64,000 nucleotides of DNA from Psychrobacter sp. UBA5136 (GTDB lineage: Bacteria; Pseudomonadota; Gammaproteobacteria; Pseudomonadales; Moraxellaceae), in contig NZ_DHYG01000032.1 in NCBI RefSeq assembly GCF_002414005.1, forward strand, positions 24,379-88,378. Reading direction: 5' to 3'. The position numbers and the translations under genes were made by a program. Each line of letters opens with the position of its first letter. Position 1 is the first letter of the stretch. Below are positions 36,786-45,727 of the stretch, in pieces. The notes beneath the pieces were generated by a model. The model did not search any database. It was given only the letters and a program-made list of their open reading frames with translations, and was not told where the DNA came from.

Positions 36786-38042
36786 ATGCAACCAACCACT
36801 CATACAAACATTCATACCACCACTTATAACCGCATTCAAGATGGAGGCGCTCCCATAAAGCTTTGGACAAAGGGTGTCCCTGTCGATCCAAAAGCGCACG
36901 ATCAGCTGTTAAAAGCGGCGCAAATGCCGTTTATTTATAAGTGGCTTGCGGTGATGCCTGATGTGCACGTTGGCATTGGCGCGACTATCGGCACGGTGTT
37001 GCCGACCAAAGAAGCGATTATTCCTGCGGCAGTCGGTGTCGATATCGGCTGCGGCATGATGGCGGTGCAAACGACCCTAAGCGCTGATGATTTACCTGAT
37101 AACTTACGCGGTCTGCGCACAGAGCTTGAAAAAGCCATTCCCCATGGTCGTAGCAAGTCACGTGGCCGCGGCTCGAATCGCGATATCGGCGCGTGGTCAA
37201 ACCCTGATCATACGGTTAAAGACGGCTGGCAAACACTGGTCGATGACTTTAACTACATCATCCAAAAGCACCCTAAACTTAAAAACACCAATAACCTCAA
37301 CCATTTAGGTACGCTTGGCACCGGTAATCACTTTGTCGAAGTGTGCTTGGATGAGGCCAATCAGGTGTGGATTATGCTGCATTCAGGCTCGCGCGGCGTG
37401 GGTAATGCCATCGGGCGCTACTTTATTGAGTTGGCGCGCGAGGATATGCGTCAGAGTTTTATCAATTTGCCGGATAAAGATTTGGCCTATTTTAATGAGG
37501 GGGCGCAGTACTTTGATGACTATTGGTTTGCGGTCGGTTGGGCGCAGCGATTTGCCTTTAAAAACCGTGAAATCATGATGGAAAATGCCATTAAAGCGCT
37601 ACGCAAGATTGTCACCAAGCCCTTTGACGCGAAAGTTAAAGCGGTAAACTGTCACCATAATTATGTGGCCAAAGAGGAGCATTACGGCGAAGAAGTATTT
37701 GTCACCCGTAAAGGCGCAGTGCGCGCCCGCGTTGGTGAGTATGGCATTATTCCAGGTTCCATGGGCGCAAAGTCCTTTATCGTGCGCGGCAAAGGCAACG
37801 CAGAATCCTTCCATTCTTGCTCGCATGGTGCGGGCCGTATCATGTCGCGTACTGAAGCCAAAAAGAGCTTTACGGTAGACGATCAAATCGCCCAAACTAA
37901 GGGCGTCGAATGCCGAAAAGATAGCGAAGTCATTGATGAAATTCCAGCAGCGTATAAAGACATCGATGATGTGATGCAAGCGCAAAGCGACTTGGTCGAA
38001 GTGGTGCACACGCTGCGGCAGGTGGTTTGTGTGAAAGGGTGA
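36786..38042 (+). CDS. rtcB: RNA-splicing ligase RtcB family protein
   Basis: A GTP/Mn-dependent RNA ligase that joins 2',3'-cyclic phosphate (3'-phosphate) ends to 5'-OH ends. It is 418 residues (E. coli 408). Metal ligands are visible in VDIGCGMM (Asp86, Cys89) and in the GTGNHFVEV and CHHNYV segments. The guanylylated histidine is expected in HSCSHGAGR. No rtcA, archease or RtcR-type sigma-54 activator gene is adjacent, so its regulation and RNA target are unclear. Start ATG 36786 follows GTGAGGTAAATACAT. Confidence 0.92.
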   Translation: MQPTTHTNIHTTTYNRIQDGGAPIKLWTKGVPVDPKAHDQLLKAAQMPFIYKWLAVMPDVHVGIGATIGTVLPTKEAIIPAAVGVDIGCGMMAVQTTLSADDLPDNLRGLRTELEKAIPHGRSKSRGRGSNRDIGAWSNPDHTVKDGWQTLVDDFNYIIQKHPKLKNTNNLNHLGTLGTGNHFVEVCLDEANQVWIMLHSGSRGVGNAIGRYFIELAREDMRQSFINLPDKDLAYFNEGAQYFDDYWFAVGWAQRFAFKNREIMMENAIKALRKIVTKPFDAKVKAVNCHHNYVAKEEHYGEEVFVTRKGAVRARVGEYGIIPGSMGAKSFIVRGKGNAESFHSCSHGAGRIMSRTEAKKSFTVDDQIAQTKGVECRKDSEVIDEIPAAYKDIDDVMQAQSDLVEVVHTLRQVVCVKG

Positions 38043-38267
38043 GAGGCGTTAAAGTTGACGTAAATATCAATCATAAAAGCATTGGGGTAAACAATGCAGC
38101 GCTACAAACCTCATTAAAATTTGCTTAAAACAATTGAGCAAAGCCATTTACGTCTAAAAACTGTTATTTTGAGCGCAAAATTAGCACTCTGTTACCCAAT
38201 TAAACCGTCGCAGTGATATCATATGTGTATGATGTACGCGATAAATTTAAGTATTTAATCTATTCTT

Positions 38268-38300
38268 AATAACCATGTTTATGACATGGTTATTTTTTTA
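38268..38300 (+). terminator. Intrinsic terminator between rtcB and the glutamate-synthase-like gene
   Basis: An 11-bp perfect stem (38268-38278 with 38284-38294), a five-base loop and seven T residues. A long reading frame starting at 38275 lies inside this stem, which argues for the later ATG at 38362. The rest of the 38043-38361 gap shows no gene. Confidence 0.82.
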
Positions 38301-38361
38301 TGGATACTTTGTTTTTTATCATCGCGTTTTTATTATTTACGTAACACTGTTGAGTATCGTT

Positions 38362-40164
38362 ATGCCCCAATCTCGTACCAATCTAAATCCAAAGCCAAAA
38401 CATGATTCTCCTTATCTGGTCAGCTTACTTTTGCGTTATAGCACATTTGCTGCTGCAATCTTGCTATGTTTGTCAGGGCTATTATTGATGAATGGATGGC
38501 TAGTCTTTTTGGGTGGTATTGGTGTTGCACTTGGCGTTTATGATTTGCTACAGTCAAAACATGCCATTTTAAAAAATTATCCCGTTGCTGGTCACATTCG
38601 TTATGTACTTGAGGATTTTCGTCCTGAAATTCGCCAGTACTTTTTAGAAGATGACAAGGCGCAGGTACCATTTGCTCGCCAGCAACGTGCTTTGGTGTAT
38701 CAACGGGCCAAAAACGTCAGTGACACCAATGCCTTCGGAACGCTTGACAACCTATATACGCATGGTAAAGAATGGTTTTTACAATCAGCAGTCAGCCAAC
38801 CGTTAGAAAATAAAGATTTTCGAATCATTGTTGGCGGCGAGCGCTGCAAACAGCCTCATGATATGTCAGTGTTTAATATCTCAGCGATGAGTTTTGGTAG
38901 TTTGTCTGCCAATGCGATTATGGCGCTTAACCAAGGCGCCAAAATGGGGGGATTTACTCATGACACTGGCGAAGGCGCTATTAGCCCTTACCACCGCAAA
39001 TTTGGTGGCGATTTGATTTGGGAATTGGGAACGGGTTATTTTGGTTGCCGCGATGAGTTCGGTAATTTCGACCCTCAGTTGTTTGCCGAAAAAGCGGTGG
39101 ATCCACAAGTCAAAATGATTGAAATTAAACTCTCGCAAGGTGCTAAACCTGGTCAAGGCGGCGTCCTCCCTGCAGAAAAAATCACACAAGAGATTGCCGA
39201 AACGCGCCACGTCCCTATGGGCAAAGACTGTGTATCACCTTCTTCCCACAGTGCATTTAGTACCCCGCTCGAGCTGGTAGATTTTTGGCAGCAGCTTCGC
39301 GATTTGTCTGGTGGAAAACCAGTCGGCTTTAAGTTGTGTATTGGCCAGCCTTGGCAGTTTATGGCCATCGTTAAAGCCATGATAGAAAAAGACAACTACC
39401 CTGATTTTATCGTCATTGATGGCTCAGAAGGCGGCACAGGCGCGGCGCCCGTTGAATTTATGGACAACGTCGGAATGCCGATGGTAGATGGTTTTTTACT
39501 GGTTCACAATACCTTGGTTGGTGCGGGAATTCGTGACAAAATCAAGCTTGGGGTCAGCGGCAAAATCGTTTCAGGGTTTGATATTGCCCGAATGATTGCG
39601 CTAGGTGCTGATTGGTGTAACTCGGCGCGCGGTTTTATGTTTGCGGTTGGCTGTATCCAGTCGCGATCATGTCACACCAATACTTGTCCTGTTGGCGTTG
39701 CCACTCAAGACCCGTATCGCCAAAAGGCGCTTGATGTTCCTAGCAAAGCCGAGCGCGTAGCAAACTTCCATAAAAACACGCTGAAATCGCTGGCCAGTAT
39801 CGTGGGCGCTGTAGGGCTTCAACATCCAAGTCAGCTTCAGCCTTATCATATTGCTCGGCGCTTAGATGACGGCCAGATAAAATTGTTGTCTAAATTTTAT
39901 TACTTTGCTGATGAAGGCGCTTTATTAGATGTCAGTGCGCGCGCTGATGTCTTCAACCAGATGTGGGTGATGGCGAGTGCTGATAGCTTTTTGTCCAACA
40001 ATGAGGCACTGATTGCCTATAATAAGGACTCTCGTAACAAAGGCAAGGAGCCTAGCCCTTCGACTGAACATGGTCTTGGCAGTTTTGCGGTAATAACAGA
40101 TGATGGCCGATTGATCGGAAATGTCAATAATACCGTCCGTGATATTCCCGAAATTGACGATTAA
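38362..40164 (+). CDS. Membrane-anchored FMN-binding glutamate synthase-like protein
   Basis: A 600-residue protein with one or two hydrophobic segments near the N-terminus (about 17-52) and a large FMN-binding domain of the GltB2 type. Visible features are VIDGSEGGTGAAPVEF and the phosphate-binding GVSGKIVSGFDIARMIALGAD. The cysteine-rich VGCIQSRSCHTNTCPVG is a likely 3Fe-4S site. These stand-alone proteins lack the glutaminase domain, so their reaction is uncertain; true glutamate synthesis is not established. The start at 38362 (MPQSRTNL) is preferred over one inside the upstream terminator stem. Confidence 0.85.
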   Translation: MPQSRTNLNPKPKHDSPYLVSLLLRYSTFAAAILLCLSGLLLMNGWLVFLGGIGVALGVYDLLQSKHAILKNYPVAGHIRYVLEDFRPEIRQYFLEDDKAQVPFARQQRALVYQRAKNVSDTNAFGTLDNLYTHGKEWFLQSAVSQPLENKDFRIIVGGERCKQPHDMSVFNISAMSFGSLSANAIMALNQGAKMGGFTHDTGEGAISPYHRKFGGDLIWELGTGYFGCRDEFGNFDPQLFAEKAVDPQVKMIEIKLSQGAKPGQGGVLPAEKITQEIAETRHVPMGKDCVSPSSHSAFSTPLELVDFWQQLRDLSGGKPVGFKLCIGQPWQFMAIVKAMIEKDNYPDFIVIDGSEGGTGAAPVEFMDNVGMPMVDGFLLVHNTLVGAGIRDKIKLGVSGKIVSGFDIARMIALGADWCNSARGFMFAVGCIQSRSCHTNTCPVGVATQDPYRQKALDVPSKAERVANFHKNTLKSLASIVGAVGLQHPSQLQPYHIARRLDDGQIKLLSKFYYFADEGALLDVSARADVFNQMWVMASADSFLSNNEALIAYNKDSRNKGKEPSPSTEHGLGSFAVITDDGRLIGNVNNTVRDIPEIDD

Positions 40165-40233
40165 AAATCTAAATCTGCTTAAAATATTGTCCTAAACTCA
40201 AGGCTTAACGGCTTTTATAAAGAAGACGTGTTC

Positions 40234-41073
40234 ATGACAACTCCTTTTTTGACGTTATCGTCTCAAATTATGGCGGGGCTGATGGTAGTAAGCATTAGCG
40301 CTTGCCAGCCGACAGATGAGACAAACAACGACGCGATAAGCAGTGACAGCGAAAATTGGTCATGTCAGTCGCAAAGCGCGCCCTTTGCTTATAGCGTTTG
40401 CCGTATTAACGAAAAGGTGCTGGCCGATACGCGCTACTCACTGCAGCTATTTTGGCAACAGGACGATAACAGTGCTACTACCAACCAGCCGCTACTGACT
40501 TTTGATGCCTTGCTAGCGGCACTGCCCTCTAACCAAACCTTAGATTTTGCCATGAATGCGGGCATGTATAATGAGAATTATGCCCCAATTGGCTATACCG
40601 TCATCAAAGGTGAAGAGCGACGCGCATTAAACATCAAAGAAGGCGGCGGCAACTTTCATTTATTGCCCAATGGCGTGCTGTGGTGGGATAAGTCTGGCAA
40701 GGTACAGATTACCGAAAGCAGAGTGCTAGATAACCAACTCAAAAATAGCAATGTCCACCCTTGGTATGCCACGCAATCAGGCCCCATGCTGGTCATCGAT
40801 AATACCATTCATCCGCAGCTTAACCCTGACAGTACCTCAATCAAGCTGCGTAATGGCGCCGGCGTTTGCAGTGATGGTAGCCTACAATTTGTTAATAGCG
40901 AGGAGCCAGTGAGCTTTTATCAATTCGCTACGCTGTTTAAGGATGACTTACATTGTCCAAATGCCTTATTTTTGGATGGCGGCATCGCTTCGGCGCTCTA
41001 TGCGCCGACCATCGATAAGCATGATAAAAAAGAGATGGGCGTGATGATTGGGCTGATAGAAACAAAAGATTAG
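40234..41073 (+). CDS. Phosphodiester glycosidase (NAGPA/DUF2233) lipoprotein
   Basis: A 279-residue protein of the phosphodiester glycosidase family, related to the uncovering enzyme domain; family members hydrolyse sugar phosphodiesters. The N-terminal hydrophobic segment ends in a lipobox-like SISAC (near residue 23), so it is probably a membrane-anchored periplasmic lipoprotein. The FAMNAGMYNENYAPIGYTV segment, the ATQSGPMLVID block and the C-terminal FLDGGIASALYAP are the family's conserved core. ATG 40234 is favoured by AAAGAAG at proper spacing. Confidence 0.8.
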   Translation: MTTPFLTLSSQIMAGLMVVSISACQPTDETNNDAISSDSENWSCQSQSAPFAYSVCRINEKVLADTRYSLQLFWQQDDNSATTNQPLLTFDALLAALPSNQTLDFAMNAGMYNENYAPIGYTVIKGEERRALNIKEGGGNFHLLPNGVLWWDKSGKVQITESRVLDNQLKNSNVHPWYATQSGPMLVIDNTIHPQLNPDSTSIKLRNGAGVCSDGSLQFVNSEEPVSFYQFATLFKDDLHCPNALFLDGGIASALYAPTIDKHDKKEMGVMIGLIETKD

Positions 41074-41093
41074 GAATGTAAAAATAGAAACGA

Positions 41094-41127
41094 AAAAATA
41101 GCCGCTATATTTTATAACGGCTATTTT
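41094..41127. terminator. Bidirectional terminator
   Basis: AAAAATAGCCG and CGGCTATTTTT are perfect inverted arms with an inner TATA/TATA helix. It lies between the glycosidase gene and the convergent VWA gene. Confidence 0.85.
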
Positions 41128-41176
41128 TATGAGTGTTTATACAGTAAATAAAGAAAATATTTCTTTCCATCATCAA

Positions 41177-42400
41177 TCAGCGCGCCAAATAGTTGGTCAT
41201 CTCTTCCACGCCATGTAAAGTCATCGGATACATCTTATTATCGAAGAGTTTTTTAATCTCGACGATGGTTTGCGTATACTGCCAATAAGCAGGATTTTCA
41301 GGATTGAGCCAAGCGACTTTATCAAAATGCGCCAGTACCCGCTTTAGCCAGACGATACCCGCTTCATTATTCATATATTCCACGCTACCGCCAACCGTCA
41401 TCAGCTCATACGGCGACATTGACGCATCACCGACAAATATCACCCGATATTCGCGGCCATACGTATTGAGCAGCTCATACGTTGGCATCGGTGCGCTGTG
41501 GCGTCGATTGTTATCTTTCCAGACGTAATCATATAAGCAGTTATGAAAGTAAAAAAACTCTAGCGTTTTAAATTCATTTTTGGCGGCAGAAAACAGTTTT
41601 TCTAGTGCTTCAACATGGATATCCATACTACCGCCGACGTCAAACAGCATCAGCACTTTAACGCGGTTGCGGCGCTCAGCTTGCATATGAATATCGAGCA
41701 CACCTTTTTTGGCGGTGCGCTTAATGGTTTCGTGAATGTCTAGCTCATCGGCACTACCCGTACGGGCAAATTGGCGCAAGTTGCGCAGAGCCATTTGGAT
41801 TTGGCGCGTGCCAAGCTGATTGTCATCATCAAGATTGCGATATTTACGCTGCTCCCATACTTTGGCGGCGCTGCGTTTACGCGACTCTCCGCCGACGCGC
41901 ACGCCCTCTGGATGGTCACCATAAGCACCAAATGGTGATGTGCCGCCAGTGCCGACCCATTTACTACCACCTTGATGACGCTCTTTTTGCTCTTTAAGAC
42001 GCTCTTCTAGCGCCTTCATCAGCTCCTCTAATGAGCCGTATTTTTTTAGCAAACGCCGTTGCTCATCGGTCAGATTTTTTGGATCAAGCTTTAAATCTAG
42101 CCACTCTTTAGGAATGTCCGTCAACTTTGCCAGCAGCTCATCCATATCAAGGCTATCGACGCCCTCAAAATAATCTGCCATAGCACGGTCAAATTTATCA
42201 AAGTGGCGCTCGTCTTTGACCATACAAAGCCGAATCAATCGATACATATCCTCGCGACTGGTAAAAGTAGATAGCTCTGGATTTTCAGGATGCGGCTGCA
42301 TCATCAGCCCTTGATCTAAGGCAGCGTTTAGGTCAAGCAGCTCACGCGTACTGACCGGCACGCCGTAAGTCCGCAGGGTATAGAACAATTTGATAAACAT
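41177..42400 (-). CDS. VWA/CoxE-like protein, MoxR partner
   Basis: A 407-residue cytosolic protein. The C-terminal half has a von Willebrand A domain with the MIDAS-like DVGGSMD (DxGxS) near residue 250 and a second acidic motif FVGDASMS. The N-terminal half matches the CoxE-like helical region, with a charged central Lys/Glu/Arg-rich stretch (about 125-190). MoxR AAA ATPase plus VWA pairs act as chaperones that insert metals or mature enzyme complexes. Its partner ATPase gene is directly upstream (80-base gap), so the two form an operon. Confidence 0.83.
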   Translation of the reverse strand: MFIKLFYTLRTYGVPVSTRELLDLNAALDQGLMMQPHPENPELSTFTSREDMYRLIRLCMVKDERHFDKFDRAMADYFEGVDSLDMDELLAKLTDIPKEWLDLKLDPKNLTDEQRRLLKKYGSLEELMKALEERLKEQKERHQGGSKWVGTGGTSPFGAYGDHPEGVRVGGESRKRSAAKVWEQRKYRNLDDDNQLGTRQIQMALRNLRQFARTGSADELDIHETIKRTAKKGVLDIHMQAERRNRVKVLMLFDVGGSMDIHVEALEKLFSAAKNEFKTLEFFYFHNCLYDYVWKDNNRRHSAPMPTYELLNTYGREYRVIFVGDASMSPYELMTVGGSVEYMNNEAGIVWLKRVLAHFDKVAWLNPENPAYWQYTQTIVEIKKLFDNKMYPMTLHGVEEMTNYLAR

Positions 42401-42480
42401 AAAATACGCATCACTTATTGGCTGATATAGTTACGAATTACACCGCTTAATTACTTTAATTACGACAACGAATGTAGCGC

Positions 42481-43344
42481 TTAACGACGCATCATATTGG
42501 CAAAACGCTGCAATAAACTCACATCGGCTTCATTTTTCAGTAGCGCACCATATAGCGGCGGGATAGACTTTTCACCGCGCAAGTTTTCTTCTAGCTCGTT
42601 TTGTGCCATATCATCGGCCAATAGTAGCGTTAGCCAATCGACCAATTCCGACGTCGATGGCGGCTTTTTAAGGCCTTGTATATTACGCAGCTTATAAAAA
42701 ATATCGAGCGCATCATTGACCAGTTTTTCTTGGATATTGGGGAAATGCACCTCAATGATTTGACGCATGGTTGCTTCATCTGGGAAGTCGATATAATGGA
42801 AGAAACAGCGGCGCAAAAACGCATCCGGCAGCTCTTTTTCATTGTTTGAGGTGATAATCACCACCGGACGCTGCTCGGCGGTGATGGTTTCACCCGTTTC
42901 ATAAACGTAAAACGACATCTTATCAAGCTCATGCAGTAAATCGTTTGGAAACTCGATATCGGCCTTATCAATTTCATCAATCAATAACACACTGTGCTCG
43001 CTGCTCGTAAAAGCTTCCCACAGTTTACCGGGCTTGATATAGTTGCCAATCTCATACACCTTGTCGTCACCCAACTGCGAATCCCGCAAGCGCGATACCG
43101 CATCGTACTCATACAGACCTTGCTCGGCTTTGGTGGTTGACTTGATATGCCACGTAATCAGCGGCATACCCAAACTCTCCGCCACCTCTTCGGCGAGTAA
43201 GGTTTTACCTGTCCCCGGCTCACCTTTAATCAGTAGCGGCTTTTGTAACGTCATCGCCGCATTGACTGCCAGCTGCAAATCATCGGTTGCAATATAGTTT
43301 TGCGTGCCGGTAAAGCTTTTTTTCGTTTTATCAATTGTGGTCAT
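42481..43344 (-). CDS. MoxR-family AAA+ ATPase
   Basis: A 287-residue AAA+ ATPase. Walker A is GEPGTGKT at 41-48, Walker B is VLLIDEIDKA near 120-129, and sensor 1 lies in VIITSNNEKELPDAFLRRC. MoxR proteins remodel or activate partner proteins and usually work with a VWA protein, here the downstream gene. The target enzyme complex is not evident in this neighbourhood. Confidence 0.9.
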   Translation of the reverse strand: MTTIDKTKKSFTGTQNYIATDDLQLAVNAAMTLQKPLLIKGEPGTGKTLLAEEVAESLGMPLITWHIKSTTKAEQGLYEYDAVSRLRDSQLGDDKVYEIGNYIKPGKLWEAFTSSEHSVLLIDEIDKADIEFPNDLLHELDKMSFYVYETGETITAEQRPVVIITSNNEKELPDAFLRRCFFHYIDFPDEATMRQIIEVHFPNIQEKLVNDALDIFYKLRNIQGLKKPPSTSELVDWLTLLLADDMAQNELEENLRGEKSIPPLYGALLKNEADVSLLQRFANMMRR

Positions 43345-43603
43345 AATATATTCTCAGTTATTGTTATCTACTAAAGGTTTTGAAAGTCGTAAAAGATTTA
43401 GAGAAAATCGCTTGAAGATAAATGAAGATAAACATTCATTTAGATTAGCACAGCCCGATTGATTGCCAAAATACTCATGCGTTCGCACTGACTAACAGGG
43501 CAATGTCTAATAAAGCAATGACTAGCAAATATGGTTTAGCTTAATAACGACTTATTTTTAATAACCGCTTATTGGCGTCCAAAAGCAAATGCACTTGTAT
43601 AAA
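43345..43603. other. Gap upstream of moxR
   Basis: No gene, RNA or clear regulatory site is supported in the stretch between the MoxR ATPase gene and the terminator at 43604, apart from the presumed promoter for the MoxR/VWA operon, which I cannot place. Confidence 0.4.
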
Positions 43604-43626
43604 AAAAGACACGCAGGGTGTCTTTT
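43604..43626 (-). terminator. Terminator after the membrane protein gene
   Basis: AAAAGACAC (43604-43612) and GTGTCTTTT (43618-43626) flank a five-base loop. On the minus strand it ends in seven T residues, serving the gene at 43667. Confidence 0.82.
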
Positions 43627-43666
43627 ATTTTAGTAAGAATATCAAGCAAAAAGCCAAATAGGTCTA

Positions 43667-44344
43667 TTATTTGCGGTCTTTTTTTAAATTAACGTCAGTA
43701 TCAGGCTTGATGGTTCCTTGCTCCATTTTTTCCTGCTTAGTTTTCTCGGGCTTAGCTGCCTTTTGCTCAGCCATTAAGACTGCATGATCAGAGGTTTCTG
43801 TTAAATTGGCATTGTCTGCTAAGTAATTTCCCGTCGTCAATTGGGCAGTCGCTTGCGCATCTTCTGCCGTTCGGCTGCGCGCTTTATCCAAACTTGACTC
43901 AAACGCACCGCGAATCAGTTGCCAAACGAAACCCACAAATAAACCCACGACCAACACCACCAAAATCGGCAGCATATTCGTAATCGCGCCAGCCATGTCT
44001 TTCATCATAATTGCATAAACGACGCTGATACTAGCCGGCGCAATCACGCTAGGGTCGCCAAGGGCCGTACCAGGCGCGAGCAAAACGGCAAACAACAGCA
44101 TCCAGCTCATACCACCGAGTGGGCGCGGCAAAATACGAGCAACCAGTAACCAGAGTATCAAAACGATAATCACGCCGCCAAGATACGCATACATAGGTAA
44201 GTCTGCGGGCGGCACGTCTTTTACCAGTTGCCCCCACCAAATTGTAATCTCACCGAGAATATCACTGATAGCGTCCATCGGTAAGCTGTCTATAATGCCT
44301 TTTAACCAATCCATGCGTGTTTCATTACCTGCGTTTATTACCAT
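43667..44344 (-). CDS. Inner-membrane protein with charged C-terminal tail, function unknown
   Basis: I do not recognise a family. Three or four hydrophobic segments are visible at about 48-68, 75-95, 100-115 and 123-145. After them comes a soluble C-terminal tail of about 75 residues rich in Lys, Glu and Ala (AAKPEKTKQEKMEQG). The start is uncertain: ATG 44344 or ATG 44314 (MDWLKG); neither has a strong ribosome binding site. It is monocistronic and followed by a terminator. Confidence 0.65.
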   Translation of the reverse strand: MVINAGNETRMDWLKGIIDSLPMDAISDILGEITIWWGQLVKDVPPADLPMYAYLGGVIIVLILWLLVARILPRPLGGMSWMLLFAVLLAPGTALGDPSVIAPASISVVYAIMMKDMAGAITNMLPILVVLVVGLFVGFVWQLIRGAFESSLDKARSRTAEDAQATAQLTTGNYLADNANLTETSDHAVLMAEQKAAKPEKTKQEKMEQGTIKPDTDVNLKKDRK

Positions 44345-44632
44345 TGGCGCACAAGGCGTCTAACGGTATAGGGTATGTTTTGTCAGACCAAAAGTGCGAC
44401 AAAATACATAATCGATATCTGAACTTGATTATGCGTGTTTAATAACGTTTAGTTTATCACGACTTTCTACCAAAATGCATGAGCGCAAATGTTTAGTCGC
44501 TTTTTTATCGCGTATTCTTGCGCCTTTGCGCCTTTGCGCCAATGCTGCCCAATAAACTTTTGCAGAAAAAGCGCTGGTTAACGCCTTTAAGCAACATGTA
44601 TAAGCTGTAATGTATTAACTGCAAAAAGTACA

Positions 44633-44953
44633 TTAATCGTAAATATTGTTCTGTGCCTCGCGGGCGCGCAGCTCTGCTTGACGGCGCATCACGTCTTGCG
44701 GCGGTAATTGCACAAAGTATCCTTGTGATTTTAATTTTGCCAGCACTTCTTCTTTATCAACGCGCGCAAGTTTTGGCGTGGCTGCCAAATCTAAATGCAT
44801 GACAAACTGACTACGTCCTAAGCTTGCACGCAGCTCTTTTGGTAGCACCCCCAGCCAATCTTTAATTTCGTCGGTATCATCAGGGTAATCCGGACGGGCA
44901 ATGTACACGTACATGTCGTCGTGTTTGGGAAATTTATAAATATCGCAGTGCAT
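44633..44953 (-). CDS. YcgL domain-containing protein
   Basis: A 106-residue cytosolic protein of the YcgL/DUF709 family (E. coli 108 residues), whose biochemical function is unknown. The family core is clear in CDIYKFPKHDDMYVYIAR near the start, then LPKELRASLGRSQFVMHLDL and the Lys/Leu-rich KEEVLAKLKSQGYFVQLPPQ. In several gammaproteobacteria ycgL is next to rnd; here rnd is about 7 kb away. Confidence 0.88.
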   Translation of the reverse strand: MHCDIYKFPKHDDMYVYIARPDYPDDTDEIKDWLGVLPKELRASLGRSQFVMHLDLAATPKLARVDKEEVLAKLKSQGYFVQLPPQDVMRRQAELRAREAQNNIYD

Positions 44954-45158
44954 AATAATAACCTATCAGAGACTATGGCCATAGGTTAGCATATTTAGGA
45001 CAAATATCAGTAGTCGCTTTACGTTCTGCTATGGTAAACCGCTGTAAAATCAACCTATCTCATCCCTATTAATGCGCGTCATTTGCTCATACTTTTAGCA
45101 ATTAATTTGATAAAAAGTCATTTTTAGCAACATTCTCGACTTTAATGGCGTAGATGGC

Positions 45159-45187
45159 TTGTAAAAGCGGTCTGAACCTTTCATAAT
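45159..45187 (+). promoter_or_regulatory. Promoter of the glycine cleavage operon
   Basis: TTGTAA (45159-45164) and CATAAT (45182-45187) are separated by exactly 17 bases. The predicted start near 45194 lies just before the first glycine aptamer. Confidence 0.6.
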
Positions 45188-45198
45188 AAAAGCGTTTT

Positions 45199-45322
45199 TC
45201 AGGAGAGAGTCTTAGGCATGATATTAAGTGCGCTTACATTTACGAGCCGCGCTGATAACTGCTTGATGACCACCGAAGGCGCATACACCCTGCCAATCGC
45301 TCAGGTAAAAGGACTGAAAAAC
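45199..45322 (+). promoter_or_regulatory. Glycine riboswitch, aptamer I
   Basis: The conserved blocks of the gcvT-type glycine aptamer occur in order: GGAGAGAG near 45202, CACCGAAGG at 45271-45279 and CTCAGGTAAAAGGACTGA at 45300-45317. The P3/P3a region is long. Together with a second aptamer downstream it forms the tandem glycine sensor that normally switches the gcv operon on when glycine is plentiful. Confidence 0.88.
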
Positions 45323-45323
45323 A

Positions 45324-45383
45324 TATGCCACAACTGTTTTATTGCTAGTATCACTTGCCTAGCACATGCAAACATAAGGCATA
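45324..45383 (+). promoter_or_regulatory. Stem-forming linker between the two glycine aptamers
   Basis: TATGCC (45324-45329) and GGCATA (45378-45383) are complementary and would fold the roughly 70-base linker into a hairpin, drawing the two aptamers together. Tandem glycine riboswitches usually have a short linker, so this one is longer than expected. Confidence 0.45.
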
Positions 45384-45388
45384 ACAAA

Positions 45389-45534
45389 TCTGGAGAGCGG
45401 TAAGGACGGACGACGTCTTACCCACCGAAGGGGAGAAAATGCGGCATCATTTGCTTGGACTTTTTAAGGCTTTTGCTTTAAAAAATTACAATGATGGTTC
45501 GTGTTGAAAATCTCAGGTTACAGGACAGATAGGG
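45389..45534 (+). promoter_or_regulatory. Glycine riboswitch, aptamer II
   Basis: The same conserved blocks recur: GGAGAG at 45392-45397, CACCGAAGGGG at 45423-45433 and CTCAGGTTACAGGACAGA near 45512-45529. This is the aptamer nearer the gene and should couple binding to the expression platform. Confidence 0.9.
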
Positions 45535-45543
45535 CTTTTGCTT

Positions 45544-45588
45544 AAACCGACGCTTGGCGTCTGTTTGGCTAATTGTTCTATTTTTTTT
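45544..45588 (+). promoter_or_regulatory. Likely expression platform of the glycine riboswitch
   Basis: An AAAC-GACGC/GCGTC-GTTT hairpin (45544-45566) is followed after about 13 bases by a run of eight T residues. It could act as the switchable terminator or anti-terminator stem before gcvT. Confidence 0.5.
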
Positions 45589-45727
45589 GTACGACCCTTG
45601 GTTGCAATGCTTGCGCCCTGCAAGATTGCTGCTCACTACTATGATAATGCACATCTGCCCTGCTACTTTGATACCTGTTTTTAATACTTATCATCGAGCA
45701 TCACTGATGTACCCATAAGGATTTGTT

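Noticed and set aside
45218..45403. 61-codon plus-strand reading frame before gcvT
   Set aside because: It lies across the first glycine aptamer and the linker, whose conserved RNA blocks explain the sequence; no protein family is recognisable.
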